From positions 494,739 to 558,738 of the forward strand of contig CAWIOV010000002.1 in the NCBI GenBank assembly GCA_963837875.1: DNA of 64,000 bases, read 5' to 3'. The notes beneath the pieces were generated by a model. That model saw only the letters and a program-made list of their open reading frames with translations, made no database searches and was not told the origin of the DNA. The DNA is from UBA877 sp963837875 (GTDB taxonomy: Bacteria; Chloroflexota; Anaerolineae; Anaerolineales; Villigracilaceae). A program made the translations under genes and the position numbers. Every line of letters begins with the position of its first letter. The stretch's first letter is position 1. Positions 51,480-58,882 of this stretch are shown here, piece by piece.

Positions 51480-53165
51480 ATGGGACACACAAAAATATAT
51501 GGTTTGCTCGTAGCCGTTGCTTTTCTGCTGGCCGGTTGTAGCACGCCGGAAAGCGCGCCCAAAATTGCCCCAACCCGGGCCCCTGTTACGCCAAGCTCGT
51601 CTCCTTCCCTGCCACAAACCCTGACACCAACTTTATATCCAATGGCCAGCATGACACCTACGCCAACCTTATCTCCAACGGCCAGCCTGCCCCTCTCGCC
51701 AACCCTATCTCCAATGGCGAGCCTGACTCCGACACCGACTGCCTCGGCAACAGTGACCGTCCCGCTCTCAGCGACCGGGCCCTGGCTGGCTATATTCTCC
51801 AATGGCTTATCCTCCGATGGCTTATGGGTGGCCAATGCAGACGGCACGGCGCTCATGCAACTTGCCAATAACGAACAGACCGGGGGAAATCCCGAGGTGG
51901 CCATTGCGCCCCATGGAGGCCGTATTGCATTCGTCTTACCCCCAGACATGCCCCAGGACACGCAGGGTTATAACCCTCAACTCATGTTGGTTACCCTCCC
52001 ATCCCTATCTATCCGCCCCCTGGCCTATTTGCTCCCCGCCAAGCCATTGGAAAGTACATCCTCCGATGAGGTTGATCCCAACGGCGAAATATTCGATGCG
52101 GTTTTTAACGATCACAGCCTGGCCTGGTCACCCACCAGCATGTACCTGGCATTTGCGAGCGCCTACCCCGGCCCTTCCTCGGATCTGGATGTCTATTCGA
52201 CCATCGACCACAGCGTCAACCGCTTAACGAGTGGTCCGACCCAAACCATTGACCTGAGTTGGTCGCTGAATGGACATTATGTTGTTTCCGTCGGGGCGAC
52301 AAAAATGAATTCGATGAGTGGCGGAAGTAGTGGCCCAATCCTCGGTTCAGTCTGGGCGGTCCGTCCGGATGGAAGCGACCTTCATATCAGTTATACCTAC
52401 CCGGATGACTTCGACGCATGGCCCATCTCGCTGGGCTGGTTGAACAATAACGCTTATCTCGAATACTATGACCGGTTGGGCTGCGGAGTCCAGGGCCTGA
52501 CCTTTATAGATGCTATCGCATCCCAGCATTACCAGCCCATTCCGGGGGCTTTTGGATCAACGGCCATTGATCCGGCAACGGGCACCTTGCTTACCATGGT
52601 GCCTCCTGCTCCTGATCCCGCCATGGATTGTGGACTCGCTCCAGCCACTGGCCTTTATTTGATGTCCGCTTTTGGCAATCCGCCTCCCAGGCAGATCGCA
52701 TACGAAGGGATCGTCGGTAGCGGGAACGTGCCTCAGGTTCTGGGCTGGTCCGCAACCGCGCATGTGTTCTTTATGAGTGCAGGGAATGGGATTTTCACGG
52801 TCAACCTCGAAGGGCAAATCACGCCTGTTGACATTCCCAATATATACTCCAGTAATACACTCTATTCTAATGTAAATGGTCAGGCGACAGTATTCAAGGT
52901 TTCCCCCAATGGCCGGGAGTGGGCGTTGTTCAGTTCCGAAGGTTTGTGGATCGCCTCCCCCGATCACCCTTCCAAACAAATATCACTGGATTCTATTGAC
53001 GATGTTCTCTGGTCGCCGGATGGCTCGGCGCTTTTATTTATCGCGAATGCCACGCTCTACCGGGTTAACCTGCCTGATTATCAGGTGCAGACCCTGGCTG
53101 GTCCATTCTCCACAGGGGATTCTGGAAACACGGGCTCATTCAAGCTGGCCTGGGTCATGCCATAA
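51480..53165 (+). CDS. Lipoprotein with Thr/Pro-rich linker and beta-propeller-like domain
   Basis: 561 residues. Signal peptide with lipobox LAGC (C20). Residues about 25-95 are a Pro/Thr/Ser linker with repeats around PTLSPTASL. The remainder is beta-rich with propeller-type units: SDGLWVANADGTALMQLANN, SLAWSPTSMYLAFASA, FKVSPNGREWALFSSEGLWIAS and DDVLWSPDGSALLFIAN, reminiscent of TolB/WD40-like blades. Cell-surface; ligand unknown. RBS AGGAGG precedes ATG 51480. It ends in a strong bidirectional terminator shared with trpB2. Confidence 0.85.
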   Translation: MGHTKIYGLLVAVAFLLAGCSTPESAPKIAPTRAPVTPSSSPSLPQTLTPTLYPMASMTPTPTLSPTASLPLSPTLSPMASLTPTPTASATVTVPLSATGPWLAIFSNGLSSDGLWVANADGTALMQLANNEQTGGNPEVAIAPHGGRIAFVLPPDMPQDTQGYNPQLMLVTLPSLSIRPLAYLLPAKPLESTSSDEVDPNGEIFDAVFNDHSLAWSPTSMYLAFASAYPGPSSDLDVYSTIDHSVNRLTSGPTQTIDLSWSLNGHYVVSVGATKMNSMSGGSSGPILGSVWAVRPDGSDLHISYTYPDDFDAWPISLGWLNNNAYLEYYDRLGCGVQGLTFIDAIASQHYQPIPGAFGSTAIDPATGTLLTMVPPAPDPAMDCGLAPATGLYLMSAFGNPPPRQIAYEGIVGSGNVPQVLGWSATAHVFFMSAGNGIFTVNLEGQITPVDIPNIYSSNTLYSNVNGQATVFKVSPNGREWALFSSEGLWIASPDHPSKQISLDSIDDVLWSPDGSALLFIANATLYRVNLPDYQVQTLAGPFSTGDSGNTGSFKLAWVMP

Positions 53166-53184
53166 TATATCTTTTACCAACAAA

Positions 53185-53222
53185 ACTGCCCGGCACGTCT
53201 CGCACGTGCCGGGCAGTATTTT
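53185..53222. terminator. Bidirectional terminator between the lipoprotein and trpB2
   Basis: Perfect 14-bp stem ACTGCCCGGCACGT (53185-53198) and ACGTGCCGGGCAGT (53204-53217), 5-nt loop, followed by ATTTTCTTT on the plus strand and preceded by AAAA on the left. Confidence 0.9.
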
Positions 53223-53228
53223 CTTTCC

Positions 53229-54602
53229 TTAGGCTGGCGCTGCCACCTGCGGCAGGTACTGCATGGCTTCCTGGACCGCTTCGGCAGGATATTCGTAATC
53301 CTGCAGTTCGCCGTTCAGGTAGGCCTGGTAGGCCAGCATGTCGAAGTGCCCATGGCCGGACAAGTTGAAGAGGATGACGCGCTTCTCGCCCTTGGCCTTG
53401 GCATCCAGGGCCTCGTCAATTGCCACACGCACGGCGTGGGCGGATTCGGGCGCCGGGAGGATGCCCTCGGCCTTGGTGAACATCACAGCCGCCTGGAAGG
53501 TACCGATCTGCGGGACTGCCAGCGCTTCGATATACCCGGCATCATATAACGCCGAAAGCGACGGGGCCATGCCGTGGTAGCGCAGCCCACCAGCGTGGAT
53601 GCCGGCCGGCATGAAGGTATGCCCGAGCGTGCACATCTTGACGATGGGGGCCATCTGGGCCGTATCGCCGTAATCGAAGGCGTAGACGCCCTTGGTCAGC
53701 GAAGGGGTAGCCGTCGGTTCGACCGCCACCAGGCGGGTACGCTGCCCGTCTTTCAGGTTCTGGCGCAGAAACGGGTAGGCGATGCCCGCAAAATTCGAGC
53801 CGCCGCCCACGCAGCCGACGACAACATCCGGATATTCTCCGGCCAGGTCCATCTGCTTGAGAGCCTCTTCGCCGATGACGGTCTGGTGCAGCAGCACGTG
53901 GTTCAGCACCGAGCCGAGACTGTACTTCTTGGCCCCGCCGGATGTGGCGGCCACTTCGACCGCTTCCGAGATGGCGATGCCCAGTGAACCGTTGTTATCG
54001 GGGTCCTTGGCCAGCAGAGCGCGGCCGTATTCCGTGCGGTCGGTCGGGCTGGCGAAGACCTGCGCTCCGAAGGTCTGCATATAAATGCGACGGTAAGGTT
54101 TCTGGTTGTAGGAGACCTTGACCATGTAAACTTCCAGGGCCATACCGAAGAAGTTACAGGCCATGGCCAGTGCGGTGCCCCACTGACCGGCTCCGGTCTC
54201 GGTGGTGATGGCTTTTGTCCCGGCGGCTTTGTTGTAAAAGGCCTGTGGGATAGCGGTATTGGGTTTGTGGCTGCCCACAGGGGAAACGGACTCGTTCTTG
54301 AAATAAATGTGGGCGGGGGTGTCGAGCATCTTCTCCAGGCGGCGCGCCCGCACCAACGGGGTGGGGCGGTAGAGCTTGTAGATCTCGCGCACCTCCTCCG
54401 GAATGTCAATAAAGCGCTCTGTGCTGACTTCCTGCATGATCAGTTCCATCGGGAAGAGCACGGAGAGGAAATCTGGCGTGACCGGTTCCTTTGTCACCGG
54501 GTTCAGCACGGGGGCCGGGGGGACCGGGCTATCGGCATTGATGTTGTACCAAGCTTTCGGCAGATCGGTTTCTTTCAGGATAAAACGGGTTTGGTCAGAC
54601 AT
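53229..54602 (-). CDS. Tryptophan synthase beta chain-like protein (TrpB2 group)
   Basis: 457 residues, longer than TrpB1 (about 400), as expected for TrpB2. It makes tryptophan from indole and serine. PLP lysine K113 in PVGSHKPNTA; TETGAGQWGTALAMAC; phosphate cup VGCVGGGSNFAG; MPAGIHAGGLRYHGMAPSLS; FNLSGHGHFDM binds the cofactor near the end. The TrpB2-type opening (LPKAWYNINAD) is present. AAAGGAG is close to the ATG. Expression is under a T-box with a UGG (Trp) specifier, which independently supports the tryptophan assignment. No trpA is adjacent. Confidence 0.93.
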   Translation of the reverse strand: MSDQTRFILKETDLPKAWYNINADSPVPPAPVLNPVTKEPVTPDFLSVLFPMELIMQEVSTERFIDIPEEVREIYKLYRPTPLVRARRLEKMLDTPAHIYFKNESVSPVGSHKPNTAIPQAFYNKAAGTKAITTETGAGQWGTALAMACNFFGMALEVYMVKVSYNQKPYRRIYMQTFGAQVFASPTDRTEYGRALLAKDPDNNGSLGIAISEAVEVAATSGGAKKYSLGSVLNHVLLHQTVIGEEALKQMDLAGEYPDVVVGCVGGGSNFAGIAYPFLRQNLKDGQRTRLVAVEPTATPSLTKGVYAFDYGDTAQMAPIVKMCTLGHTFMPAGIHAGGLRYHGMAPSLSALYDAGYIEALAVPQIGTFQAAVMFTKAEGILPAPESAHAVRVAIDEALDAKAKGEKRVILFNLSGHGHFDMLAYQAYLNGELQDYEYPAEAVQEAMQYLPQVAAPA

Positions 54603-54729
54603 GGGTTGGCTCCTTTGGGTATGAGTAAAATAGAGTTTTGAGAATTAAGAAGGAAGAAGTTTACGGACAGCAAGGCGGGAACCTTCAGGGTGGATGGAAG
54701 CTGATCAGGCACATGGCATTGGCTCCGCT

Positions 54730-54939
54730 TTAGGGAATGAACACTGGGGTGGGGCTGGACGAACCAGCCTCGGCCCGGCGTTCCCGCAGCAGTTCGGCCA
54801 CCGGGCGTTCGCTGCGCAGGGGGAGCGGGCCGGTGAACTGCTCCTGCAAGCAAGCCGCCGCCACTCGCTCAGGCAATGCCTGTGCGGAAGGCTTCGTCCG
54901 GGTTCCAAAAACAAGCTCAGGGAAAGTTTGACCGTTCAT
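54730..54939 (-). CDS. Small ORF between the T-box and trpB2
   Basis: 69 codons: MNGQTFPELVFGTRTKPSA at the start, then CLQEQFTGPLPLRSERPVAELLRERRAEAG. ATG at 54939 with GGAGAG (54945-54950) as the ribosome site, exactly where the T-box antiterminated transcript begins. No recognisable domain and no tryptophan codon, so not a classical Trp leader peptide. It may be a real small protein regulated by Trp-tRNA or a translated spacer. Confidence 0.4.
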   Translation of the reverse strand: MNGQTFPELVFGTRTKPSAQALPERVAAACLQEQFTGPLPLRSERPVAELLRERRAEAGSSSPTPVFIP

Positions 54940-54954
54940 CTATTCTCTCCTTCG

Positions 54955-55310
54955 TTAAATAAAAATACGCGTTCATCCGCAAACGGGACGAACGCGTAGT
55001 CCGTGGTGCCACCCGAATTAGGCCACTGATAATAAAAAATCCCTGCCGTGATGTGCAGGGAACCAAGCCAGCCTCACTCGTTTCAGGTACGGCCCAATCA
55101 CTGACAGCGGATTGGATTTATACCCTAACCCTGTAACGGGAGTATCCCGGCTTGCGCTATTCCTTTCACCACTTTCTGGTGATCGTTTCGCTAAGCGACT
55201 CCGAGGTCCATTCGGCTCCATCGTGCGGACAGGACTTCCACCGGTACCATCCTGTTCTCTGACCGCCGTACGAGGCGTACTCGTCCTCTTCAAAGTCTTT
55301 CAATCTATTG
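54955..55310 (-). ncRNA. Tryptophan T-box riboswitch
   Basis: On the minus strand a leader of about 350 nt precedes trpB2. The T-box core GGGTGGCACCACGG maps to 55001-55014, close to the consensus T-box sequence. Stem I has AGTA near its base, and on the 3' side GAA followed by TGG (55208-55210) in GCCGAATGGACC, the place of the specifier codon; UGG means Trp. The terminator arms are 54986-54997 and 54967-54978 (one G:U), followed by a T-rich run. Uncharged tRNA-Trp would stabilise the antiterminator. Confidence 0.92.
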
Positions 55311-55316
55311 GGCGGT

Positions 55317-55344
55317 ATTATACGCACGCTGGGTATTTTGTCAA
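55317..55344 (-). promoter_or_regulatory. Promoter of the T-box-trpB2 transcript
   Basis: On the minus strand TTGACA (complement of 55339-55344), 16-nt spacer, TATAAT (complement of 55317-55322). Transcription should start around 55310, just before the T-box stem I. Confidence 0.75.
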
Positions 55345-55393
55345 TGGCCAAACCGGTATTGGTGATCGGCTACCTGAAATGGTTGGCAGCGAT

Positions 55394-56068
55394 CTAAAAC
55401 TTTAATTTCCCTGCTGCGTCCATCACAACAGGGCCATGACCCGAGCAGACGATGCGCACATCAAGTGCGGCTTGTTTTTTCTCGGCAGCTCGCGCCTGCG
55501 CCTCGTTCCAGGTCAAGCCGCTGCGCGAGCCGTGTATGCCATCTTCGCCGGTGACCATGGAATCGCCGCAGAACAGGATCCCAGCCGCGGGTGCGAAGAA
55601 AGAGATGTGCCCAGGCGTATGTCCGGCCGTATCCAGCACACGCAGACCTCCTAGCACGGGCAGTACCTGGCCATCGGTCAGAATCTCATCCACCTGAAAC
55701 GGGGTGGCCTTGAAGAAAGGCCCCATCAAGGATAAGGCAAGCCGCCGCAGCGAAAATCCGGAAGAGGCGATTTGCCGGGAGGGCTTACCCGCGGCGATAT
55801 ATTCAGCCTCGATCTGGCTGGCGAAGGTGCGCGCACCCGTCGCTTTTTTCAGGGCGGCAAGACTGCCCACATGATCCAGGTCCGAATGGGTGAGCAGGAT
55901 GCGCTTTATATCCTGTGAGGATTTTCCCAAGCTTTCTACAAAGGTAAGAATTTTCTTCTCGCTGTGCGGGATGCCTGTATCGATCAGAGTCAGGCCGTCA
56001 TTATCAACGAGGATATACGGATTTGCTATTACACCGGGTACGAGGAATACATTGTCAATGATCTTCAT
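55394..56068 (-). CDS. MBL-fold metallo-hydrolase
   Basis: 224 residues. Zinc motif THSDLDHVG (H61-x-D63-x-D65-H66; the usual first-position HxHxDH is H-S-D-L-D-H), TAGHTPGHISFF with the second ligand His, LFCGDSMV with the bridging Asp, and VCSGHGPVV with the last His. Small-molecule or thioester hydrolase; substrate unknown. Replacement of the second His of HxHxDH by Asp is seen in some subfamilies. Single gene; upstream end borders the mobile region. Confidence 0.88.
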   Translation of the reverse strand: MKIIDNVFLVPGVIANPYILVDNDGLTLIDTGIPHSEKKILTFVESLGKSSQDIKRILLTHSDLDHVGSLAALKKATGARTFASQIEAEYIAAGKPSRQIASSGFSLRRLALSLMGPFFKATPFQVDEILTDGQVLPVLGGLRVLDTAGHTPGHISFFAPAAGILFCGDSMVTGEDGIHGSRSGLTWNEAQARAAEKKQAALDVRIVCSGHGPVVMDAAGKLKF

Positions 56069-56380
56069 TTCAGCAGCCTCCTTGATTTGATTCTAGCACA
56101 CTTGCTTTCTTTCTCTTATAAGTTCAATTGCGGTAATTTCATCCGTGGCTTTCAAACGCCGACTTCTATGGAAGTTGACCAAACGTACTTGATAGGCATA
56201 TCTTCAGGCTGGCCTATAAGCCGCATTACAGGCAAAGCTAGAGCAAGTGATCTTCTAATTCATCAGGGGGAACGATGTTGAAATTCTTCCTAAATGTTCT
56301 TTCATGGAAAGTCGAAGAAACCCAATGACCGAATTACTTAAGGGTCTGATCAAGCCGTCATACTGCCCAAGGAGAACCCA
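56069..56380. other. Gene-free junction at the left side of the mobile-like region
   Basis: 312 bp, A/T-richer than the genes to the left. It contains only tiny open frames (17 and 25 codons at 56274 and 56326) and no tRNA. If the downstream genes are an integrated element, its left attachment site should lie here, but no repeat matching the other end can be checked because the right end is outside the window. Confidence 0.4.
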
Positions 56381-56851
56381 ATGGGTATCATCATTCTTGT
56401 AGTCTTGTTCGCAATCATCGCAATCGTTTGGGGTCTGCCGTCCATCTCGCAGTCCTTTGCCGCTGCTAAACAAGCCCAGGCCACCATCGATGTTGCTCAT
56501 GTGCCACAGATCTTTGCCACTGGCTACCTGGTCACAATCCTGGTCATCATCCTGGTGATCCTTGCTGGCTTGGTTACCGTGATCGGTACTTTGTGGTTGT
56601 TATACCGTCTGGGTATCAGGCCCACCTTCATGCGTGCTGGAACGTTGCACGGCAGATCCAACCAACTATGGCAGTTCGACGACCAGCAAACTACTCCGCC
56701 TCTTTCCCAACAAGCCTCGCTCAATCAGCTAAATCAGATGATGGCTAACCAGATACACATGCAAATGCAGTCCGATATGCAGCGGCAGAATCAGGAGCAG
56801 CTTAATTTCCCCAAGGACGATAACAATCGATGGCCCTTGCCAATGCAATAA
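56381..56851 (+). CDS. Small two-helix membrane protein of the mobile region
   Basis: 156 residues. First membrane segment at residues 2-20 (IIILVVLFAIIAIVWGLP), second around 48-75 (GYLVTILVIILVILAGLVTVIGTLWLLY). The rest is a Gln/Asn/Met-rich cytoplasmic tail (QLNQMMANQIHMQMQSDMQRQ) with no known motif. AAGGAG (56369-56374) sets the start. First gene of the element; not recognised. Confidence 0.7.
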   Translation: MGIIILVVLFAIIAIVWGLPSISQSFAAAKQAQATIDVAHVPQIFATGYLVTILVIILVILAGLVTVIGTLWLLYRLGIRPTFMRAGTLHGRSNQLWQFDDQQTTPPLSQQASLNQLNQMMANQIHMQMQSDMQRQNQEQLNFPKDDNNRWPLPMQ

Positions 56852-56977
56852 GACAAACGGTATGAACCCACGACGCGGTTTGGCGGTTCTGCTCCTTCTT
56901 ATCCTAACCACCAAACCCGGCAGAAAATTGACAAACCGGCTATCAAACCGCCTACAAACTTTAGAACCGGAGAATGT

Positions 56978-57343
56978 ATGCCAAAAACCGACAACCCAAC
57001 TCCTAATCGCTTCGAGGACTTACTGCTGTGTGCTCCCGAAGGTGACAAGCCCGTGGTAGCCATTCCCACCATCAAATGGATGGAAACCGTCCTGATCCCT
57101 GCCAAAGATGCCCAGGTCCAGGAGGTGTATATCCTGGCCGGCTTCCTCGTGATCATCCCGCCTCATCATTCCTTGAAGGTCTACTCGCACATCTGCCGAA
57201 ATGTCCAGGCGCATGCGAAGATATTGGCCATCCTGGAAGCAGATAAAAAGGACCGGCTAACCGGAAACCTGCCGTCAGTCTGGAACGGGTCATATAGCAG
57301 TTGTCCGCTGTGTGCCTTACTCGCTACACCAGAGGCAAAATGA
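56978..57343 (+). CDS. Unknown protein upstream of ParA
   Basis: 121 residues, with a beta-rich core (KPVVAIPTIKWMETVLIPAKDAQVQEVYILAGFLVIIPPHHSLKVYSHI) and a C-terminal C-x-x-C (SSCPLCALL). No family recognised. GGAGA before the ATG. It overlaps parA by 4 bp (ATGA), so the products are translationally coupled and likely share a function. Confidence 0.7.
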   Translation: MPKTDNPTPNRFEDLLLCAPEGDKPVVAIPTIKWMETVLIPAKDAQVQEVYILAGFLVIIPPHHSLKVYSHICRNVQAHAKILAILEADKKDRLTGNLPSVWNGSYSSCPLCALLATPEAK

Positions 57344-58131
57344 CCACTGTATTCGCTTTTGTCAATCAAAAGGGCGGTGTAGGAAAGACCACTTCCGCCG
57401 TCACCCTTGGGCATGGCCTGGCTTTGCGTGGGTATCGCACCTTGCTCGTGGACGGCGATCCGCAAGGCCATGTAGCTACCCAGCTTTCCATCCCAAAGGC
57501 TCCGGGCTTACGCCGTTGGTACTATGACGAACAGCCTCTGGCCGAAGTGATCATCCAGGCACGCGATCACCTGCTGGTTCTGGCCGGCGATAAAAGCACC
57601 GACCGCGTTCTGGGAAAGCTGAGGGAAGAACAGTGGGGAGCAGCAGAATTTGCCGAGCGCCTGCGTTCGGAAAGCGAAGCGCTGGAGATCCAGGCTATCT
57701 TGCTTGACCTGGCGCCCAGCCTGAACCATCTGCAGATCGCAGCCATGCTGGCATCCGATTATGTCATCATTCCCACCCGCCTGCGTTTCACCGATATGGA
57801 CGGTGTGAGCGAGATCACCCGTTCGATCGTTGAAACTTCCCGCAGGTCCAGCATGCCCAAGCGTTTTTTTCTACTGCCCACCTTTTTCGACCGGGTCACG
57901 CGGGAAACCGCCCAACGGTTGAAGGAACTTGCTGCGGCGTTCGGTCGGCAGGTCTGGCTGCCCATTCCCCAGGATGTGAAACTGGCGGAGGCGCCGGGTC
58001 GCGGCATGACGATCTGGGAATACAGCCCGCAGTGTGCCGGCGTGCAGGGATACGTGAATGGCGAAGGCAAGCACATCGGTGGTTATGAGACGATCCTGAG
58101 CGAAATGATCCGTCTGATGGAAGGAGTGTGA
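57340..58131 (+). CDS. parA: ParA family partition ATPase
   Basis: 263 residues. Deviant Walker A KGGVGKTT (residues 11-18) in FVNQKGGVGKTTSAVTLGHGLA; Walker A' LLVDGDPQGHVATQLS; Walker B ILLDLAPSLNHL. Small ParA without an N-terminal HTH, i.e. of the type Ib or Soj-like class. Such ATPases pattern on the nucleoid and move a plasmid or element via a centromere-binding partner. ATG 57340 overlaps the previous stop. The partner gene begins 1 bp after its stop. Confidence 0.92.
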   Translation: MTTVFAFVNQKGGVGKTTSAVTLGHGLALRGYRTLLVDGDPQGHVATQLSIPKAPGLRRWYYDEQPLAEVIIQARDHLLVLAGDKSTDRVLGKLREEQWGAAEFAERLRSESEALEIQAILLDLAPSLNHLQIAAMLASDYVIIPTRLRFTDMDGVSEITRSIVETSRRSSMPKRFFLLPTFFDRVTRETAQRLKELAAAFGRQVWLPIPQDVKLAEAPGRGMTIWEYSPQCAGVQGYVNGEGKHIGGYETILSEMIRLMEGV

Positions 58132-58132
58132 A

Positions 58133-58609
58133 ATGCCCGATAAAACGAAAGGCCAGTATGTTCCCGCCATCCGCCCGATCGAACCAGCGGATGAGCGTGT
58201 GGCGGAGATCCTGCAGGACCGCCAGCAGCATTTCGATGAACTGAGGCTGAGTACTAATGAACGCAAGCTTCTGTTGAAATCACGCCAGAAAGCGGATGCA
58301 CGCAAGGAGCGGGAGAGACAGAAAGCCGCTGAGAGGGAAGGAAACCGCCGCACGGTCTACCTGCCGACCGGGTTGATCGCTTCCATCCGTTCCATTGCGG
58401 ATAAAGAAAGCGTGAGTATGTCGCAGGTGATCACCTATCTCCTATTCGAGGCGGTGGAACATCTTGAACGCCAGGAGTTCGACTTTCGAGACCACAAGCA
58501 TCCTTCTGATTCTCCCCGCCAGGAGTGGAATCTGATCCACCCAAAGGATGGGGAACGGATGAAGAAAGCGGCTGCGCGGAAAAATGAAAATTCAGGCTGG
58601 GGAGCATGA
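58133..58609 (+). CDS. Ribbon-helix-helix-like partner of ParA
   Basis: 158 residues. The N-terminal half is charged and helical (LSTNERKLLLKSRQKADARKERERQKAAEREG). The segment RRTVYLPTGLIASIRSIADKESVSMSQVITYLLFEAVEHL has the beta strand plus two helices of a ribbon-helix-helix (CopG/ParG type) DNA-binding domain. Position after parA and just upstream of a palindrome cluster suggests it binds that cluster as centromere-binding protein and repressor. C-terminal tail is basic. Confidence 0.75.
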   Translation: MPDKTKGQYVPAIRPIEPADERVAEILQDRQQHFDELRLSTNERKLLLKSRQKADARKERERQKAAEREGNRRTVYLPTGLIASIRSIADKESVSMSQVITYLLFEAVEHLERQEFDFRDHKHPSDSPRQEWNLIHPKDGERMKKAAARKNENSGWGA

Positions 58610-58611
58610 AC

Positions 58612-58717
58612 AAGGAACATTCCTGGATTTTTCAAAGAACGTTCTTCAATGACGTTCTTGCAGAATGTAAGGAACGCTGTACAGGAACGTTCCTTACATT
58701 TCTCTGGAATGTTCCTT
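58612..58717. repeat. Cluster of palindromes, candidate partition site or operator
   Basis: Within about 105 bp: AAGGAACATTCC (58612-58623), perfect palindrome AAGAACGTTCTT (58635-58646), half site ACGTTCTTG (58652-58660), AATGTAAGGAACG (58664-58676) inverted against CGTTCCTTACATT (58688-58700), perfect palindrome GGAACGTTCC (58684-58693), and GGAATGTTCCTT (58706-58717), which is the exact reverse complement of the first site. All share GAAC/GTTC half sites. It lies directly behind the RHH gene. Confidence 0.7.
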
Positions 58718-58800
58718 GCCTGAACAGGAAGCTTCAGGAGCCGCGTTCCAGATATATTTCGACCTACGGGCTCGGATGAAAAGGGTCCCTCATTCTGAGC

Positions 58801-58860
58801 CTTCCTGTGAGTTTTTATCAATTTTTCCAAAGAAATTATTTTCAACCTTTTATACCGTTT
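58801..58860. other. A/T-rich stretch between palindromes and the replication gene
   Basis: 44 of 60 bases are A or T (counted by eye), against a GC-rich background. Together with the palindrome cluster and the rep gene it resembles an origin unwinding region. No exact DnaA box was found. Confidence 0.4.
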
Positions 58861-58882
58861 GAAACCATCACTGGAGACGCAC

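Noticed and set aside
51600..51760. Repeats in the propeller lipoprotein gene
   Set aside because: Also a Pro/Thr linker, explained by protein composition.
56862..57059. 65-codon ORF between the membrane protein and the gene at 56978
   Set aside because: It overlaps the better-supported downstream gene and lacks an RBS or protein-like pattern.
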